64,000 nt of DNA from an uncultured Peptococcaceae bacterium (GTDB lineage: Bacteria > Bacillota > Peptococcia > Peptococcales > Peptococcaceae). The notes below the pieces were generated by a model, which had not been told where the DNA came from, made no database searches, and saw only the letters and a program-made list of their open reading frames with translations. Each line of letters opens with the position of its first letter. Position 1 is the stretch's first letter. Below are positions 44,534 to 53,714 of the stretch, piece after piece. Both the position numbers and the translations under genes were made by a program. Where the stretch lies: positions 27,935-91,934 of the forward strand of contig CAJUDO010000009.1 of NCBI GenBank assembly GCA_910585405.1. Reading direction: 5' to 3'.

Positions 44534-44815
44534 GTGAATAAAACTGAATTAGTGGCTAGTGTTGCAGAAAAAGCCGGACTGACAAAAAAAGATTCTGAAA
44601 AGGCGGTAAACGCAGTGCTCGAAGCTGTAACAGAAAGTCTGCAGCAGGGTGACAAAGTACAGCTGGTTGGTTTTGGTACATTTGAAGTGAGAGAACGGAA
44701 AGCGCGTAAAGCTAAAAACCCACAGACAAAAGAAGACATTACCATTCCAGAAACCAAAGTACCTGCTTTCAAAGCAGGTAAAGGCTTAAAAGAAGTTGTA
44801 GCAAAGAAAAACTAA
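44534..44815 (+). CDS. hup: Histone-like DNA-binding protein HU
   Basis: The 93-residue nucleoid protein shows MNKTELVASVAEKAGLTKKDSEKAVNAV at its start, VQLVGFGTFEVRERKARKAKNPQT forming the DNA-binding arm, and a C-terminal PAFKAGKGLKE. It bends and compacts DNA as a dimer. AGGAGGG precedes the start. Its own terminator follows, so it can be expressed independently of mazG and rqcP. Confidence 0.97.
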   Translation: MNKTELVASVAEKAGLTKKDSEKAVNAVLEAVTESLQQGDKVQLVGFGTFEVRERKARKAKNPQTKEDITIPETKVPAFKAGKGLKEVVAKKN

Positions 44816-44838
44816 TTGCAGCTGATGGAATGAAAGGG

Positions 44839-44877
44839 GCTATCGCATGAATCGAAGGAATCTGCGATAGCTTTTTT
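44839..44877 (+). terminator. Terminator of the HU gene
   Basis: GCTATCGCA (44839-44847) pairs with TGCGATAGC (44863-44871), followed by six T residues. Confidence 0.88.
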
Positions 44878-44930
44878 GATTGATTCTGTTTATAAAATGG
44901 CTGCGATTTCAACAGAAGGGACGTGTGTCT

Positions 44931-45188
44931 ATGCGATTGGACAAATATTTGAAGGTATCTCGCATTATCAAGCGGCGTACTGTTGCAAAGGATGTATGTG
45001 ACGGCGGCAAGGTTAAAATCAACGGCAGGGTGGCGAAAGCCGGTGCGGAGGTAAAGCCTGGCGATATTTTGGAGATTGGTTTTGGCGAGAAAAAGGTACG
45101 TGCAGAGATTGTGGATGTGCGGGATAATGTGCGGGCTGATGACGCAAAAATGTTATATAAATTATTAGAAGGTCAAGAAATTGACTAA
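44931..45188 (+). CDS. rqcP: S4-domain RNA-binding protein RqcP
   Basis: The 85-residue protein is a single S4 domain: MRLDKYLKVSRIIKRRTVAKD and GGKVKINGRVAKAGAEVKPGD. RqcP (YabO, Hsp15-like) stabilises peptidyl-tRNA on the 50S subunit during ribosome quality control, with RqcH. The ATG at 44931 gives the canonical start. Position after HU is the usual one in Bacillota, though yabP/yabQ/divIC do not follow here. Confidence 0.92.
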   Translation: MRLDKYLKVSRIIKRRTVAKDVCDGGKVKINGRVAKAGAEVKPGDILEIGFGEKKVRAEIVDVRDNVRADDAKMLYKLLEGQEID

Positions 45189-45232
45189 AAGCGCCTCTTT
45201 TGTGGAATACTTTCTGCAAAGGAGGTTTTTTT

Positions 45233-46213
45233 ATGAAGCATTTGCGATGGCTCAGATGGGGAAGCGTTTTATTTTGTCTGATTTTTTTGTTGTTTGCAGT
45301 GACAGGGTGCGGTGGGAACGACGAAAAAAATAAGAAACAGAGAGAGACGCCGCAGACCACAACGCACCAGTGGCCCGGTGATGATAGCACGATTACCTTG
45401 TATCAGCACGAAACAGGAGAAATCGTAGAATTAACGCTGCGGGAATATTTATACGGCGTCGTGGCCGGTGAAATGGATGTGAACTGGCCCGTGGAGGCTT
45501 TGGCTGCGCAGGCGATTATGGCGCGGACCTTTACGCTGGAAAAGATGGAAGACGGCGGCGTAGAAGCCAGGGGAACGGATGCTTCTACGGACATAGAAGA
45601 ATTTCAGGCCTACAATGCAGAAAAAATAAATGAGAATGTAAAACAGGCAGTGGACCAGACAGAAAATCTGGTAGCGACTTATCAAGGGGAATTGATTAAG
45701 GCATGGTTCTTCGCCGACGGCGGCGGACGCACTGCTGCGTCGGCAGCGGAGGGGCTTTCCTATGACAAAGAGGAAACGCCCTATGTGCACAGCGTGGAGG
45801 ATCCGGGGCTTTCTCTGCCGGATAATCCCAATGGCAGTTGGGAAACATATTTTTCTATGGCAGAAGTGTGTGATGCCATAGAAAAGGTAACAGGCACGCG
45901 CAGAGACCATTTTAGCGAGGTAACCATTGCCCAGCAAGGGGAATCAGGCAGAGTTACGCAGTATCAGTTCGATGATCTCAAGGTAGGTGCTGCGGCGCTG
46001 CGTTTGGCATTAGGCGGCGAAGTGATGAAGTCAAACTTGGTAGAATCCATCGCCATTCAGGAGGATCGGCTGATGGTAAAAGGCAAAGGTTACGGCCATG
46101 GCGTGGGTATGAGCCAGTGGGGCGCCAGAGCAATGGCTGAGAATGGAAAAACTGCGGAGGAAATCGTCACCTATTTCTTTAAAGATATTGAAATTGAAAA
46201 GGTGCAGACATGA
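45233..46213 (+). CDS. SpoIID/LytB-domain lipoprotein
   Basis: The 326-residue protein has a lipoprotein signal (LFAVTGCGG) and a SpoIID domain: LREYLYGVVAGEMDVNWPVEALAAQA, ARTFTLEKM, AWFFADGGGRTA and the C-terminal GYGHGVGMSQWGARAMA. SpoIID enzymes are peptidoglycan lytic transglycosylases acting on denuded glycan. Here it stands in a genome context without neighbouring sporulation genes, so a vegetative wall role is likely. AAAGGAGG precedes the ATG at 45233. Confidence 0.9.
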   Translation: MKHLRWLRWGSVLFCLIFLLFAVTGCGGNDEKNKKQRETPQTTTHQWPGDDSTITLYQHETGEIVELTLREYLYGVVAGEMDVNWPVEALAAQAIMARTFTLEKMEDGGVEARGTDASTDIEEFQAYNAEKINENVKQAVDQTENLVATYQGELIKAWFFADGGGRTAASAAEGLSYDKEETPYVHSVEDPGLSLPDNPNGSWETYFSMAEVCDAIEKVTGTRRDHFSEVTIAQQGESGRVTQYQFDDLKVGAAALRLALGGEVMKSNLVESIAIQEDRLMVKGKGYGHGVGMSQWGARAMAENGKTAEEIVTYFFKDIEIEKVQT

Positions 46214-46283
46214 ATCAATTAGAATTAGGAGTTTATCTTTATTGCAGGATGGTAAAGCCAAAGTCGAAAAGTAGAAGGGAAAC

Positions 46284-46321
46284 AAAAAGCCTGCCCATGT
46301 TTTGAAATGGGCAGGCTTTTG
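46284..46321. terminator. Bidirectional terminator between spoIID-like and mmsA genes
   Basis: A perfect 14-bp stem (46285-46298 / 46307-46320) with an A-run at one end and a T-run at the other, between convergent genes. Confidence 0.88.
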
Positions 46322-46341
46322 TGCTATTAAGAAAAGAATAT

Positions 46342-47805
46342 CTAAGCTTGGTTCGGTCCATAGTAGCGGATGGTAGCAACTTTACGTTTGGTAAAAAATT
46401 CGACACAGTCGCTGATTTGCGCTTTGTACTGTCCGCCTAGAAGAGAGCCTTTGGTACCGCCAAAGGGCAGATAAGGCATGGCTGCCGGTACACCGACATT
46501 GACGCCTAACATGCCAGAATTGGTATGCCGCAGGAAGTCCTGAGCAATGATGGCGGTCTCAGTAAAGATACAGCCGCCGTTGCCATATTCGGATTGATTG
46601 ATCAGGTCGATACCCTCTTTGTAAGATTGTGCCTTGATCAGTGTGACCACTGGCCCGAAGATTTCTTCCTTTGCCACACGCATATCTTTTGTAACGCCTT
46701 CCAAAATAGTGGGCGCAACAAAGAAGCCATTTTTATTTTTTTCAGGAAGCTGAGGATTACGTCCATCCAAAAGCAACGTACAGCCTTCCTCCAAACCGAT
46801 ATCAATGTATTTGTGAATGCGTTCCACCGACTGGCGGGAGATGACAGGACCCATATATACTGATTCATCACAGGCATCGCCTACCGCTACATGTTTGGCG
46901 ACGTCAAGCATGATTTCTTTTACCTGTTCATACACTGCTTCCTCCACCAGCACATTGGCTGCAGCCATACATCTCTGACCGGCGGCACCGAAGCAGGCGT
47001 TTTTGAAGTTTTCGGCAAAGCCCTGCAGATTGGCATCTTTGGTGACAATCATGGTATTTTTGGCGCCAGCCAGAACCATAGCTTTTTTGTTGGTCTTGGC
47101 GCAACCTTCGGCTACAATCTGCCCTACCTTGGTGGAGCCCACAAAAGCCATAGCCTGAATGTCTTTGCTATTTAGCATATGCTCTACTACAGGACGGTCA
47201 CCGTTGACCAGATTGAATACCCCTTTGGGCAAACCCATCTCGTCTAAAATTTCAGCGATGATTTGCATAAACATAGGGGACTGTTCGGAAGCTTTATAAA
47301 CAAGCGTGTTTCCACAGCCCAAAGCAAAGGGTACGAACCAGCCAAACACCAATGACGGGAAATTAAAGGGAGAGAGCGCGCCTACCACACCGATAGGTTC
47401 CCGTACGATTTCACCATCGATATGGGCATTGACAGCAATCTTATCGCCGCGCAGCATCAAGGGCAGACCACAGGCAGTTTCCGTCAGCTGAATACCGCGG
47501 TCCACTTCGGCGCGGGCATCTGCGATATGTTTTGCCTGGTCGGTGGAGATTAACTGTGCCAGTTCTTCCCGACGGTTCAACAGCGCATCGCGCAATTTGA
47601 ACAAATAACCCATCCTCTGTTGTAAAGGAATATCCTTCCAGGTTTTGAAGGCTTCTGCCGCCGCCTGAATGGCTTCTTCTACACGTTCTGTTGTGGTAAC
47701 CGGTACTTTGGCGATCACTTCTCCGGTAGAAGGGTTGAACACATCAAGCAATTCTCCAGTTCCGGTGACCCACTGGCCATTAATGTAATCTTTTAAAATT
47801 TGCAT
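46342..47805 (-). CDS. mmsA: Methylmalonate-semialdehyde dehydrogenase (CoA-acylating)
   Basis: The 487-residue ALDH-superfamily enzyme makes propionyl- or acetyl-CoA from (methyl)malonate semialdehyde, in valine, inositol or beta-alanine catabolism. It shows PFNFPSLVFGWFVPFALGCG, the nucleophile in GAAGQRCMAA, and LAGAKNTMIV where other ALDHs have the catalytic-glutamate ELGGKSP motif, the MmsA/IolA hallmark. No iol or bkd genes are near. It is divergent from a DeoR-type regulator, the likely controller. Confidence 0.92.
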   Translation of the reverse strand: MQILKDYINGQWVTGTGELLDVFNPSTGEVIAKVPVTTTERVEEAIQAAAEAFKTWKDIPLQQRMGYLFKLRDALLNRREELAQLISTDQAKHIADARAEVDRGIQLTETACGLPLMLRGDKIAVNAHIDGEIVREPIGVVGALSPFNFPSLVFGWFVPFALGCGNTLVYKASEQSPMFMQIIAEILDEMGLPKGVFNLVNGDRPVVEHMLNSKDIQAMAFVGSTKVGQIVAEGCAKTNKKAMVLAGAKNTMIVTKDANLQGFAENFKNACFGAAGQRCMAAANVLVEEAVYEQVKEIMLDVAKHVAVGDACDESVYMGPVISRQSVERIHKYIDIGLEEGCTLLLDGRNPQLPEKNKNGFFVAPTILEGVTKDMRVAKEEIFGPVVTLIKAQSYKEGIDLINQSEYGNGGCIFTETAIIAQDFLRHTNSGMLGVNVGVPAAMPYLPFGGTKGSLLGGQYKAQISDCVEFFTKRKVATIRYYGPNQA

Positions 47806-47896
47806 AAAAATCGTCTCCTTTTAAATATTTGAAAAATATCCATGGAATGTTGGATAGGATATCCAAAGAAAAATAAAAATTTCTAATGTGATAACA

Positions 47897-47985
47897 TTTT
47901 GATTAATTTATGAGTATATTGTAGCATGATTTGAGTAAGTCGTCAATCAATATTGGTTTACTTTTGATTAAATTTTAGATATAAT
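47897..47985. promoter_or_regulatory. Divergent promoters and repeated operator of mmsA and the DeoR gene
   Basis: Toward mmsA, TTGACG (47941-47946) and TACAAT (47918-47923) are 17 bp apart on the minus strand. Toward the regulator, TTTACT (47957-47962) and TATAAT (47980-47985) are 17 bp apart. TTTTGATTAA occurs at 47897-47906, just downstream of the mmsA start, and at 47962-47971, inside the regulator promoter, so one repressor could control both. Confidence 0.65.
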
Positions 47986-48032
47986 GAAGGAAAATTTCAC
48001 AGTAATGTTTGTTTCGAGAAAGGAGGGTGTTT

Positions 48033-48818
48033 ATGAGAGTAAAGCGTTTGGAAGCGGTAGAAGCCTACATTCGACAGGTCGGTTCGGTTTCTATACAGCA
48101 GCTTTGTCAGGAATTTAACGTTTCCATCAATACGATTCGACGTGATATAGACGCTTTGGTACAGAAGGGACAGGTGAAAAAGGTATATGGCGGCGTTGTC
48201 GCTTTGGGCGCGACAGAAGGGGACGGTACGCCGGTCACCAGAGAATTGATGGATTTTCAGGTGCGCAATCAGGAATGTCTGGAAGCAAAAAACAGGATTG
48301 GCTGCAAAGCGGCTGAGTTTGTCAATCATGGCGATACAATCTTTCTGGATTCAGGCTCTACCACATTGCAGATGGTGCCTCATCTGGCAGAAAAGAAAAA
48401 TCTGACAGTCGTAACCTATAGTCTGCCTGTATTGGCAGCATTGGCGCAATATCCGCAGATTCGCACGGTAGCGCTGCCAGGGGTAGTATTGGGGCGTACG
48501 GCGTCGGTAGTGGGCAGCAGCACCTGTCAGGCTTTGCGGCACTTTAATTGTGCGAAAGCTTTTATGGGCTGTACCGGATTATCGTTGACAAGGCAATTGA
48601 CCAATGCGACTTTTGAGGAATATGAAGTGAAACAAGTGGCGTTGGCCCAAAGTAAGGTACATTATTTACTGGCAGATCATGAAAAGTTTGAATATGCGGC
48701 TTTGATGACCTATGGGCAGATTGCCGATATGGATTATTTAATTACCGACCAAGAGCTCGAAGCGGTTTATCGGGTTTATTTGCAGGAACACGATGTAACA
48801 TTGGTTTTGGCGGAGTAG
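48033..48818 (+). CDS. DeoR-family transcriptional regulator
   Basis: The 261-residue protein has an N-terminal winged helix-turn-helix (about 5-58: IRQVGSVSIQQLCQEFNVSINTIRRDIDALV, then KKVYGGVV) and a DeoR-type sugar-phosphate/CoA-transferase-like sensor domain (GDTIFLDSGSTTLQM, FMGCTGLS, YLLADHEKFEY). AAGGAGG precedes the ATG at 48033. Divergence from mmsA with shared repeats suggests control of semialdehyde catabolism by a phosphorylated or CoA-linked effector. Confidence 0.92.
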   Translation: MRVKRLEAVEAYIRQVGSVSIQQLCQEFNVSINTIRRDIDALVQKGQVKKVYGGVVALGATEGDGTPVTRELMDFQVRNQECLEAKNRIGCKAAEFVNHGDTIFLDSGSTTLQMVPHLAEKKNLTVVTYSLPVLAALAQYPQIRTVALPGVVLGRTASVVGSSTCQALRHFNCAKAFMGCTGLSLTRQLTNATFEEYEVKQVALAQSKVHYLLADHEKFEYAALMTYGQIADMDYLITDQELEAVYRVYLQEHDVTLVLAE

Positions 48819-48989
48819 GGCAGTCGTTCTAGTAGTCCTATTCCATTGCTCTGCTGATATTCTCAGTGTGCGTATTCCTGTGATGGCTTTGGAAAAGGAT
48901 TGCTGCAGCTTTCCGAGCGGTTTTTGTTGTAGAACTTGTAAAATCGTTTATTGGGCGTCCGATGCCAATTCATTGTCAGAGATGTAGAA

Positions 48990-49030
48990 AAGTAGCGAGG
49001 TAGATAACACTATCTCGCTACTTATTTTAA
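48990..49030. terminator. Terminator between the DeoR and APC permease genes
   Basis: A 14-bp stem (48990-49003 / 49010-49023, one G-U) with a 6-nt loop and T-rich tails on both strands. The rest of 48819-48989 shows nothing coding. Confidence 0.8.
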
Positions 49031-49061
49031 TCATTTGTATCTTTTCTTTACCTTGAGAAAA

Positions 49062-50621
49062 TTAATTTTTATGATTTTCCTGGTACAGTTCATGTTCTAC
49101 TAGGTCAACCTCGCAGTCGATGATTGGGCTGCAGTCTTCTACTGCTTCCAATTCAGCGGCAGTCAAGTGAGATTTGTCTCCCAGGATCAGGTATCCTACC
49201 ATGCCAGGAGAGGTTTCACGGAAACGTTTCATTGCAACTGCATAGAACACGATACCCATCACAATCCAAACGCCCAGCGCACCCCAACAAGGTAAGCTCA
49301 GGAAAGCAGGCATACCGGGGATTACCTGCAAAGCGATGACAACCAGTGAAACAATAGCGCCGGCAGCGGCCATAGCAGGAGAAATATCGTCATCGGATTT
49401 TGGACGCAGGCCTTTGGTCAATACCATGTAAGCGCCTGCACAGGTGAAGAAGTAACCGACACCAGTACCAACGGCAGCCATGTCAACGACCCAGTTCAGC
49501 ACTTCACGGCCAAAGAATGGGGCGATGGAGCAAACACACATGACGAAAATGATACCTTTGGAAGGTGTCTTGTGTACAGGATGAATGTAAGCAAAGAATT
49601 TGGGCATCATTCTAGCACGAGCCATACCAAACAGCAGACGGCTGGAGGACATATAGAAACCATTGATACCGGTCAGCATACCAGCTAATACAGCAATCGC
49701 GACGAAGGCTAAGCCCAAACCGCCCAAAGCCTGCTTGATCATAGCACCGGTTCTCCAGGATTCAGGATTACCGTTGGCGTCAGTCAGGTTTACCATATCC
49801 AGCCAAGGAATAACAGATGCAGTTACAACAGCAATGGCAGCATAAATCAAAGCGCCTACGCCGATGGCACTGAAGATTAACATTAAAGTTTTATTGGCAG
49901 GGAAATTGAATTCTTCTGCGGCCTGTGGAATACAGTCGAAACCTACATACAGGAATGGAGCCATGGCGATGATCAGGATAATACCTTTGAGCATAGGCAC
50001 GTTATTCTGGTTGGCAGCGGGCTGCAAATTAGACAGATTAAAGTTACCGGTAATTACGGTACCCAGTACAATCAACACAACAGCAGCGCACAGCAAAATG
50101 CATAAAAACAATTGCAGATTTCCGCCGGATTTTACACCGCGATAGTTTACAAAGCCCAGCACCCACAACAGCGCCAGAGATACTGCAACTTCACCGGCAT
50201 ATACTGGCCATCCGGCGATGGTCCATAGGTAACCGACCTTCAACAAACCTGGTGTCAGAATACTGAACAATACAGGGACAGCTGTTGCATTCAGAGCAAC
50301 GATGCCAAAGTAGCCGACAGAAAGCATCCAGCCGCAGATATAAGATGCGGTGGGACCAAAACCGACATAGGCATAAGCAAATTCACCGCCGGCAACAGGG
50401 AATTTAGCAATCATATAAGCGTAGCTGAAACCTACAATCAGCATAAAGGCACCGCCCAACAAGAAACCAATTACCAACGGCAGAGGGCCGCCGGCTTTCA
50501 TCATCCAGTTAGGAGACTGGATAAAAGCGCCCCACCCAATGATAGAGCCCAGGGCAACAGCCCAGATATTAGCAGGGTTCAAAGTTTTTTCAAGTTCAAC
50601 ACGTTCATGTTTCTCAGCCAT
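49062..50621 (-). CDS. APC-family amino acid/polyamine permease (1)
   Basis: The 519-residue protein has about 12-13 membrane segments. It shows the APC helix-1 motif (AVALGSIIGWGAFI), helix-6 substrate site (MAPFLYVGFDCIPQAAEE) and PVAGGEFAYAYVGFG in helix 3. The C-terminus is a longer cytoplasmic tail. Paralogous to the permease at 51317. Amino acid, polyamine or organic-amine uptake is expected; the exact substrate is open. GGAGG precedes the ATG complementary to 50619-50621. Confidence 0.9.
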   Translation of the reverse strand: MAEKHERVELEKTLNPANIWAVALGSIIGWGAFIQSPNWMMKAGGPLPLVIGFLLGGAFMLIVGFSYAYMIAKFPVAGGEFAYAYVGFGPTASYICGWMLSVGYFGIVALNATAVPVLFSILTPGLLKVGYLWTIAGWPVYAGEVAVSLALLWVLGFVNYRGVKSGGNLQLFLCILLCAAVVLIVLGTVITGNFNLSNLQPAANQNNVPMLKGIILIIAMAPFLYVGFDCIPQAAEEFNFPANKTLMLIFSAIGVGALIYAAIAVVTASVIPWLDMVNLTDANGNPESWRTGAMIKQALGGLGLAFVAIAVLAGMLTGINGFYMSSSRLLFGMARARMMPKFFAYIHPVHKTPSKGIIFVMCVCSIAPFFGREVLNWVVDMAAVGTGVGYFFTCAGAYMVLTKGLRPKSDDDISPAMAAAGAIVSLVVIALQVIPGMPAFLSLPCWGALGVWIVMGIVFYAVAMKRFRETSPGMVGYLILGDKSHLTAAELEAVEDCSPIIDCEVDLVEHELYQENHKN

Positions 50622-51219
50622 AAAAATCGCCTCCAAATACAGAAAAATAAATTTTCAAAATAAAACTGAAAATAAATATTACAGTTTAAACAATTAAAAA
50701 TAAGTATAAATAAACTATAATAAATATACAAAAATAAAAACATTTTTTATTTCATTTTACAATAGGTACATCTGAAAACCTCACTGCTCCTTCTTAGACG
50801 TAAATTGTAGCCTAAAGCAAAATATAAAAGCTTATAAAATTCCATACCCTGTTATATATATGACAGGTGTGCAAAAAAGTTGTAATTTTCATACAAAAAG
50901 ATGAAGAAATATTGAGATGGCTCGTTGGAAGCAACTTTTAGATAAAACTAAACACAAAGTGCAACAAGGATATCTCATAAGGAAATACAAATAAAGAATT
51001 CTATAAAATAAAAATTATATATATGATTTACTAGCAATAGTATATCACTAGTATTATGAAAATGTAAAGAAAAAATATAAGAAAAATTAATCTTGCGGAG
51101 GCAAAATGAAGAAGTTTGTTTTAACACCTAAAGTGAGATGGGCTATAGCCTAAAAGAAATATAGATAAAAGTGAGGTGTTGCGGTTTGAAATTTTGTTAA
51201 AGAAGGATAAAGAGAAAAC
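50622..51219 (+). other. AT-rich gap between APC permease genes with a possible small transcript
   Basis: This ~600-nt stretch has no normal gene. Near its end on the plus strand, GGAGG (51097-51101) is 4 nt from an ATG (51106) encoding MKKFVLTPKVRWAIA, stopping at 51153. AACACCT (51123-51129) pairs with AGGTGTT (51174-51180) around a GGCTATAGCC hairpin. A terminator-like structure follows. Confidence 0.3.
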
Positions 51220-51305
51220 AAAAAGGTATCGAGAATGATGCAGACTTCCCCAAAATTGAATGTCCAATCAAAATAGGGAACGTTTTCATTGCGATACCTT
51301 TTTTT
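51220..51305. terminator. Long hairpin terminator 3' of APC permease 2
   Basis: The outer stem (51220-51231 / 51292-51303) is a perfect 12 bp with A- and T-runs at its ends. Inner helices AATGA/TCATT (51234-51238 / 51286-51290) and TTCCC/GGGAA (51246-51250 / 51276-51280) make a long branched arm. It ends the permease gene on the minus strand and could end a plus-strand transcript. Confidence 0.7.
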
Positions 51306-51316
51306 AAATCTAAAAT

Positions 51317-52759
51317 TTATTCCTGACAGAGTACCGGGCAGATAGTTTCCTCCACGCCTTTATCGTGAAGTATCGTGTCCATATCATCTTTGTTGCCTAA
51401 ATATTTGTTACGCATACAGAAGAAGAACACGATCCCCATGATGGTCCAGGCTGCCAGAGCAATGCGGGACTGGATGGACAGGAAACCGGGCATACCGGGT
51501 ATCAACAGCAATGAAAGGAAGAAAAGACCGGCAACAACGCCCAGTGCGCCAACAACACTCTGAAACCGGTTGCCGTGCTGATATGCCAGCTTGGCAGCCG
51601 AGGCAGTCGTGTAGGTGAAGGCCAACGAGGCACCTACGGAGGTCATGTCCACAATCCAACCCAATACTTCACGGCCAAACCAAGGTGCAATCAGGGAAAT
51701 TGCCATGACAAACAGAATGGATTTTTTCGGTGTGCCATATTTGGGGTCAATCTCTGCAAAGATGTTAGGCAATGCATTTACCTGAGCCATGGCGTAAAGC
51801 AGACGGCTGGTAGAAAGATAAAATGCATTCATGCCGGAGATGACTGCACACAGCATGGCCAGACCGACCAAAAATAAACCGGCATTTCCCATGGTCATCT
51901 GGATTACCATACCGGTAGCCCAGAAGGGGTCCTGTGCCAGAAGATCCTGCCATGGCATCACAATGGCGGTGATGGTGTTGATACAGATATAGAGCAAAGC
52001 TGCTACAAGTACAGCAGAAATCATCAGGAATAGAGATTTTTTGTGAGAGAAGCTGTATTCTTCTGCAGCCTGCGGAATACAGTCGAAACCGATGAAAGCC
52101 CAAGGCGTCATAGCAACGACTGCAAAAATGCAGGCAAATTTACTGCGGCCGCCGTCTGTTTGAAATGCCGGCGTTAAATTTACAAAGTCATGGCACTGGA
52201 ACAGAACAATGGCAGTGACGGCAACAATAGAACCTACTAAAATCAGAGAAACAGCTGTTTGCAGCATACCTGATCCTTTTACACCTTTGATATTTAAATA
52301 TGCAAGAGCGATGAGAAAGAAAGAGGCGATTAAGATTTCACCGGCATAGACATCCCAACCAGCGATGGAATAAAGCTTCCCAACCTGAATAATTCCGGGA
52401 AAGAGATAACGACTGATAAGACCTACAGCAGTGGCATTTAACGGAATAAGAGACCAGTAAGCTAGAATAAGCGCCCAGCCGCAGATAAAGCCGTGTATTT
52501 TACCGAAAGCGGAATCTGCGTAGACAAATTCGCCGCCGGATACAGGAAATCTTTGAATCAGGTATCCATAGCTTAAACTGATAAGAATCACGATGCCGGC
52601 GCCAAGCAGCATGCCGATGGCCATTCCCAACGGTCCGGCTTTGGGCAGAAAAGCATTGCCGGGCAGTACAAAACATCCCCAGCCTACAATAGCGCCTAGT
52701 GCCAATCCCCATACGTCAATGGGGCGCAATTCTTTTTTGAAGCTTTCTTCTTGTGACAT
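51317..52759 (-). CDS. APC-family amino acid/polyamine permease (2)
   Basis: The 480-residue permease is paralogous to the one at 49062: LALGAIVGWGCFVLPG, RFPVSGGEFVYADSAFGK, MTPWAFIGFDCIPQAAEE, and the LGWIVDMTSVGAS helix occur in the same order. Two separate transcription units of the same family with different leaders suggest related substrates under different control. AGGAGG precedes the ATG at 52759. Confidence 0.9.
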   Translation of the reverse strand: MSQEESFKKELRPIDVWGLALGAIVGWGCFVLPGNAFLPKAGPLGMAIGMLLGAGIVILISLSYGYLIQRFPVSGGEFVYADSAFGKIHGFICGWALILAYWSLIPLNATAVGLISRYLFPGIIQVGKLYSIAGWDVYAGEILIASFFLIALAYLNIKGVKGSGMLQTAVSLILVGSIVAVTAIVLFQCHDFVNLTPAFQTDGGRSKFACIFAVVAMTPWAFIGFDCIPQAAEEYSFSHKKSLFLMISAVLVAALLYICINTITAIVMPWQDLLAQDPFWATGMVIQMTMGNAGLFLVGLAMLCAVISGMNAFYLSTSRLLYAMAQVNALPNIFAEIDPKYGTPKKSILFVMAISLIAPWFGREVLGWIVDMTSVGASLAFTYTTASAAKLAYQHGNRFQSVVGALGVVAGLFFLSLLLIPGMPGFLSIQSRIALAAWTIMGIVFFFCMRNKYLGNKDDMDTILHDKGVEETICPVLCQE

Positions 52760-52970
52760 GAGATAACCTCCTAGTGAAATAAATGAAATGGAAAAAGAAA
52801 TTTACGTGCTAAATACGCAGATATGTCATTTATTATTAATATATCACAACGTAAATAGCTTCTATACTAAGTATAAATAATTTCCGCACTATATGGCAAT
52901 GGTAGCACAGCTAAGTTTTTTTGTATTAAAGCACAGAGGAAAAATATTTTGCAGGAACAAAAGCGAGAAA

Positions 52971-53016
52971 AACAGAAGGGAGCGCTCATAGGTGAGGAGC
53001 GCTCCCTTCTGTTTTT
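52971..53016. terminator. Strong bidirectional terminator in a gene-free stretch
   Basis: A perfect 17-bp stem (52971-52987 / 52997-53013) with T-runs on both strands. It lies between the APC gene start and the small gene at 53271. The flanking parts 52760-52970 and 53017-53270 show no convincing gene. Confidence 0.75.
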
Positions 53017-53270
53017 AAGTAGTGGGTAAACTACAAAAATGCAAGAGAAGACGTGCTGCCATTGCAGCTTGTACAACATATTGCATCTTCAAATGTAGTA
53101 TACCACAAAGTATCGGTTATTTACAAGCGTACAATATTTCCTGTAAAAGATTTTTTGCAGTGAGAAGTTGTTTTTGTTGTTTCAGGATGGTGCAACATGA
53201 TAAATAAGAACAGGCCGCCGTGTTTTTTAGTCCATTGGGGAAAGTACACTTGGCGGCCGAGAAAAACTGC

Positions 53271-53510
53271 TTACTGCATCATCTTAATTTTCAATAAGGA
53301 AACGCCCTGCAGCAGATCATCATTGAACTCACGACTGACTTGTTTTACCATGCGATTGACGCGAATCATATACTGCTCCAGTACCTTGCTGCTCTCTGCC
53401 CGCACGCGAGGCGAAATTTTACGAATACGGGCATATTCCCGCAACAACTGATAAAACTCATCTTGATATGCGTCCAATTTTTGCTGAAACGCCATTAATT
53501 CTGGATTCAT
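53271..53510 (-). CDS. Small helical protein of unknown function
   Basis: I do not recognise this 79-residue protein. It is almost all helix, with charged heptad-like spacing (FQQKLDAYQDEFYQLLREYARI, then VLEQYMIRVNRMVKQVSREF), suggesting a helical hairpin or coiled coil. A strong AGGAGGAGG site precedes the ATG complementary to 53508-53510, which supports it as a real gene. Confidence 0.65.
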   Translation of the reverse strand: MNPELMAFQQKLDAYQDEFYQLLREYARIRKISPRVRAESSKVLEQYMIRVNRMVKQVSREFNDDLLQGVSLLKIKMMQ

Positions 53511-53714
53511 GATAGATTCCTCCTCCTTGGTTCTGCTATATGTATATTCGGCAGAGTGGGAAATATATCTGAAAAATGATTTGTGTATGGAAATATCACG
53601 ATAGAGCATGTCTTTAAGATAAAAGAAAATTTATCGTTTTTCGATAAATTTTAATTGACAAACAATAAAATATTTTCTATTATTAGTAATAAATTATTTG
53701 CCGGAGGTGGAAGC

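Noticed and set aside
45189..46213. Sporulation locus
   Set aside because: SpoVB- and SpoIID-like proteins occur in non-sporulating relatives too; yabP, yabQ and other sporulation genes are absent from the expected place.
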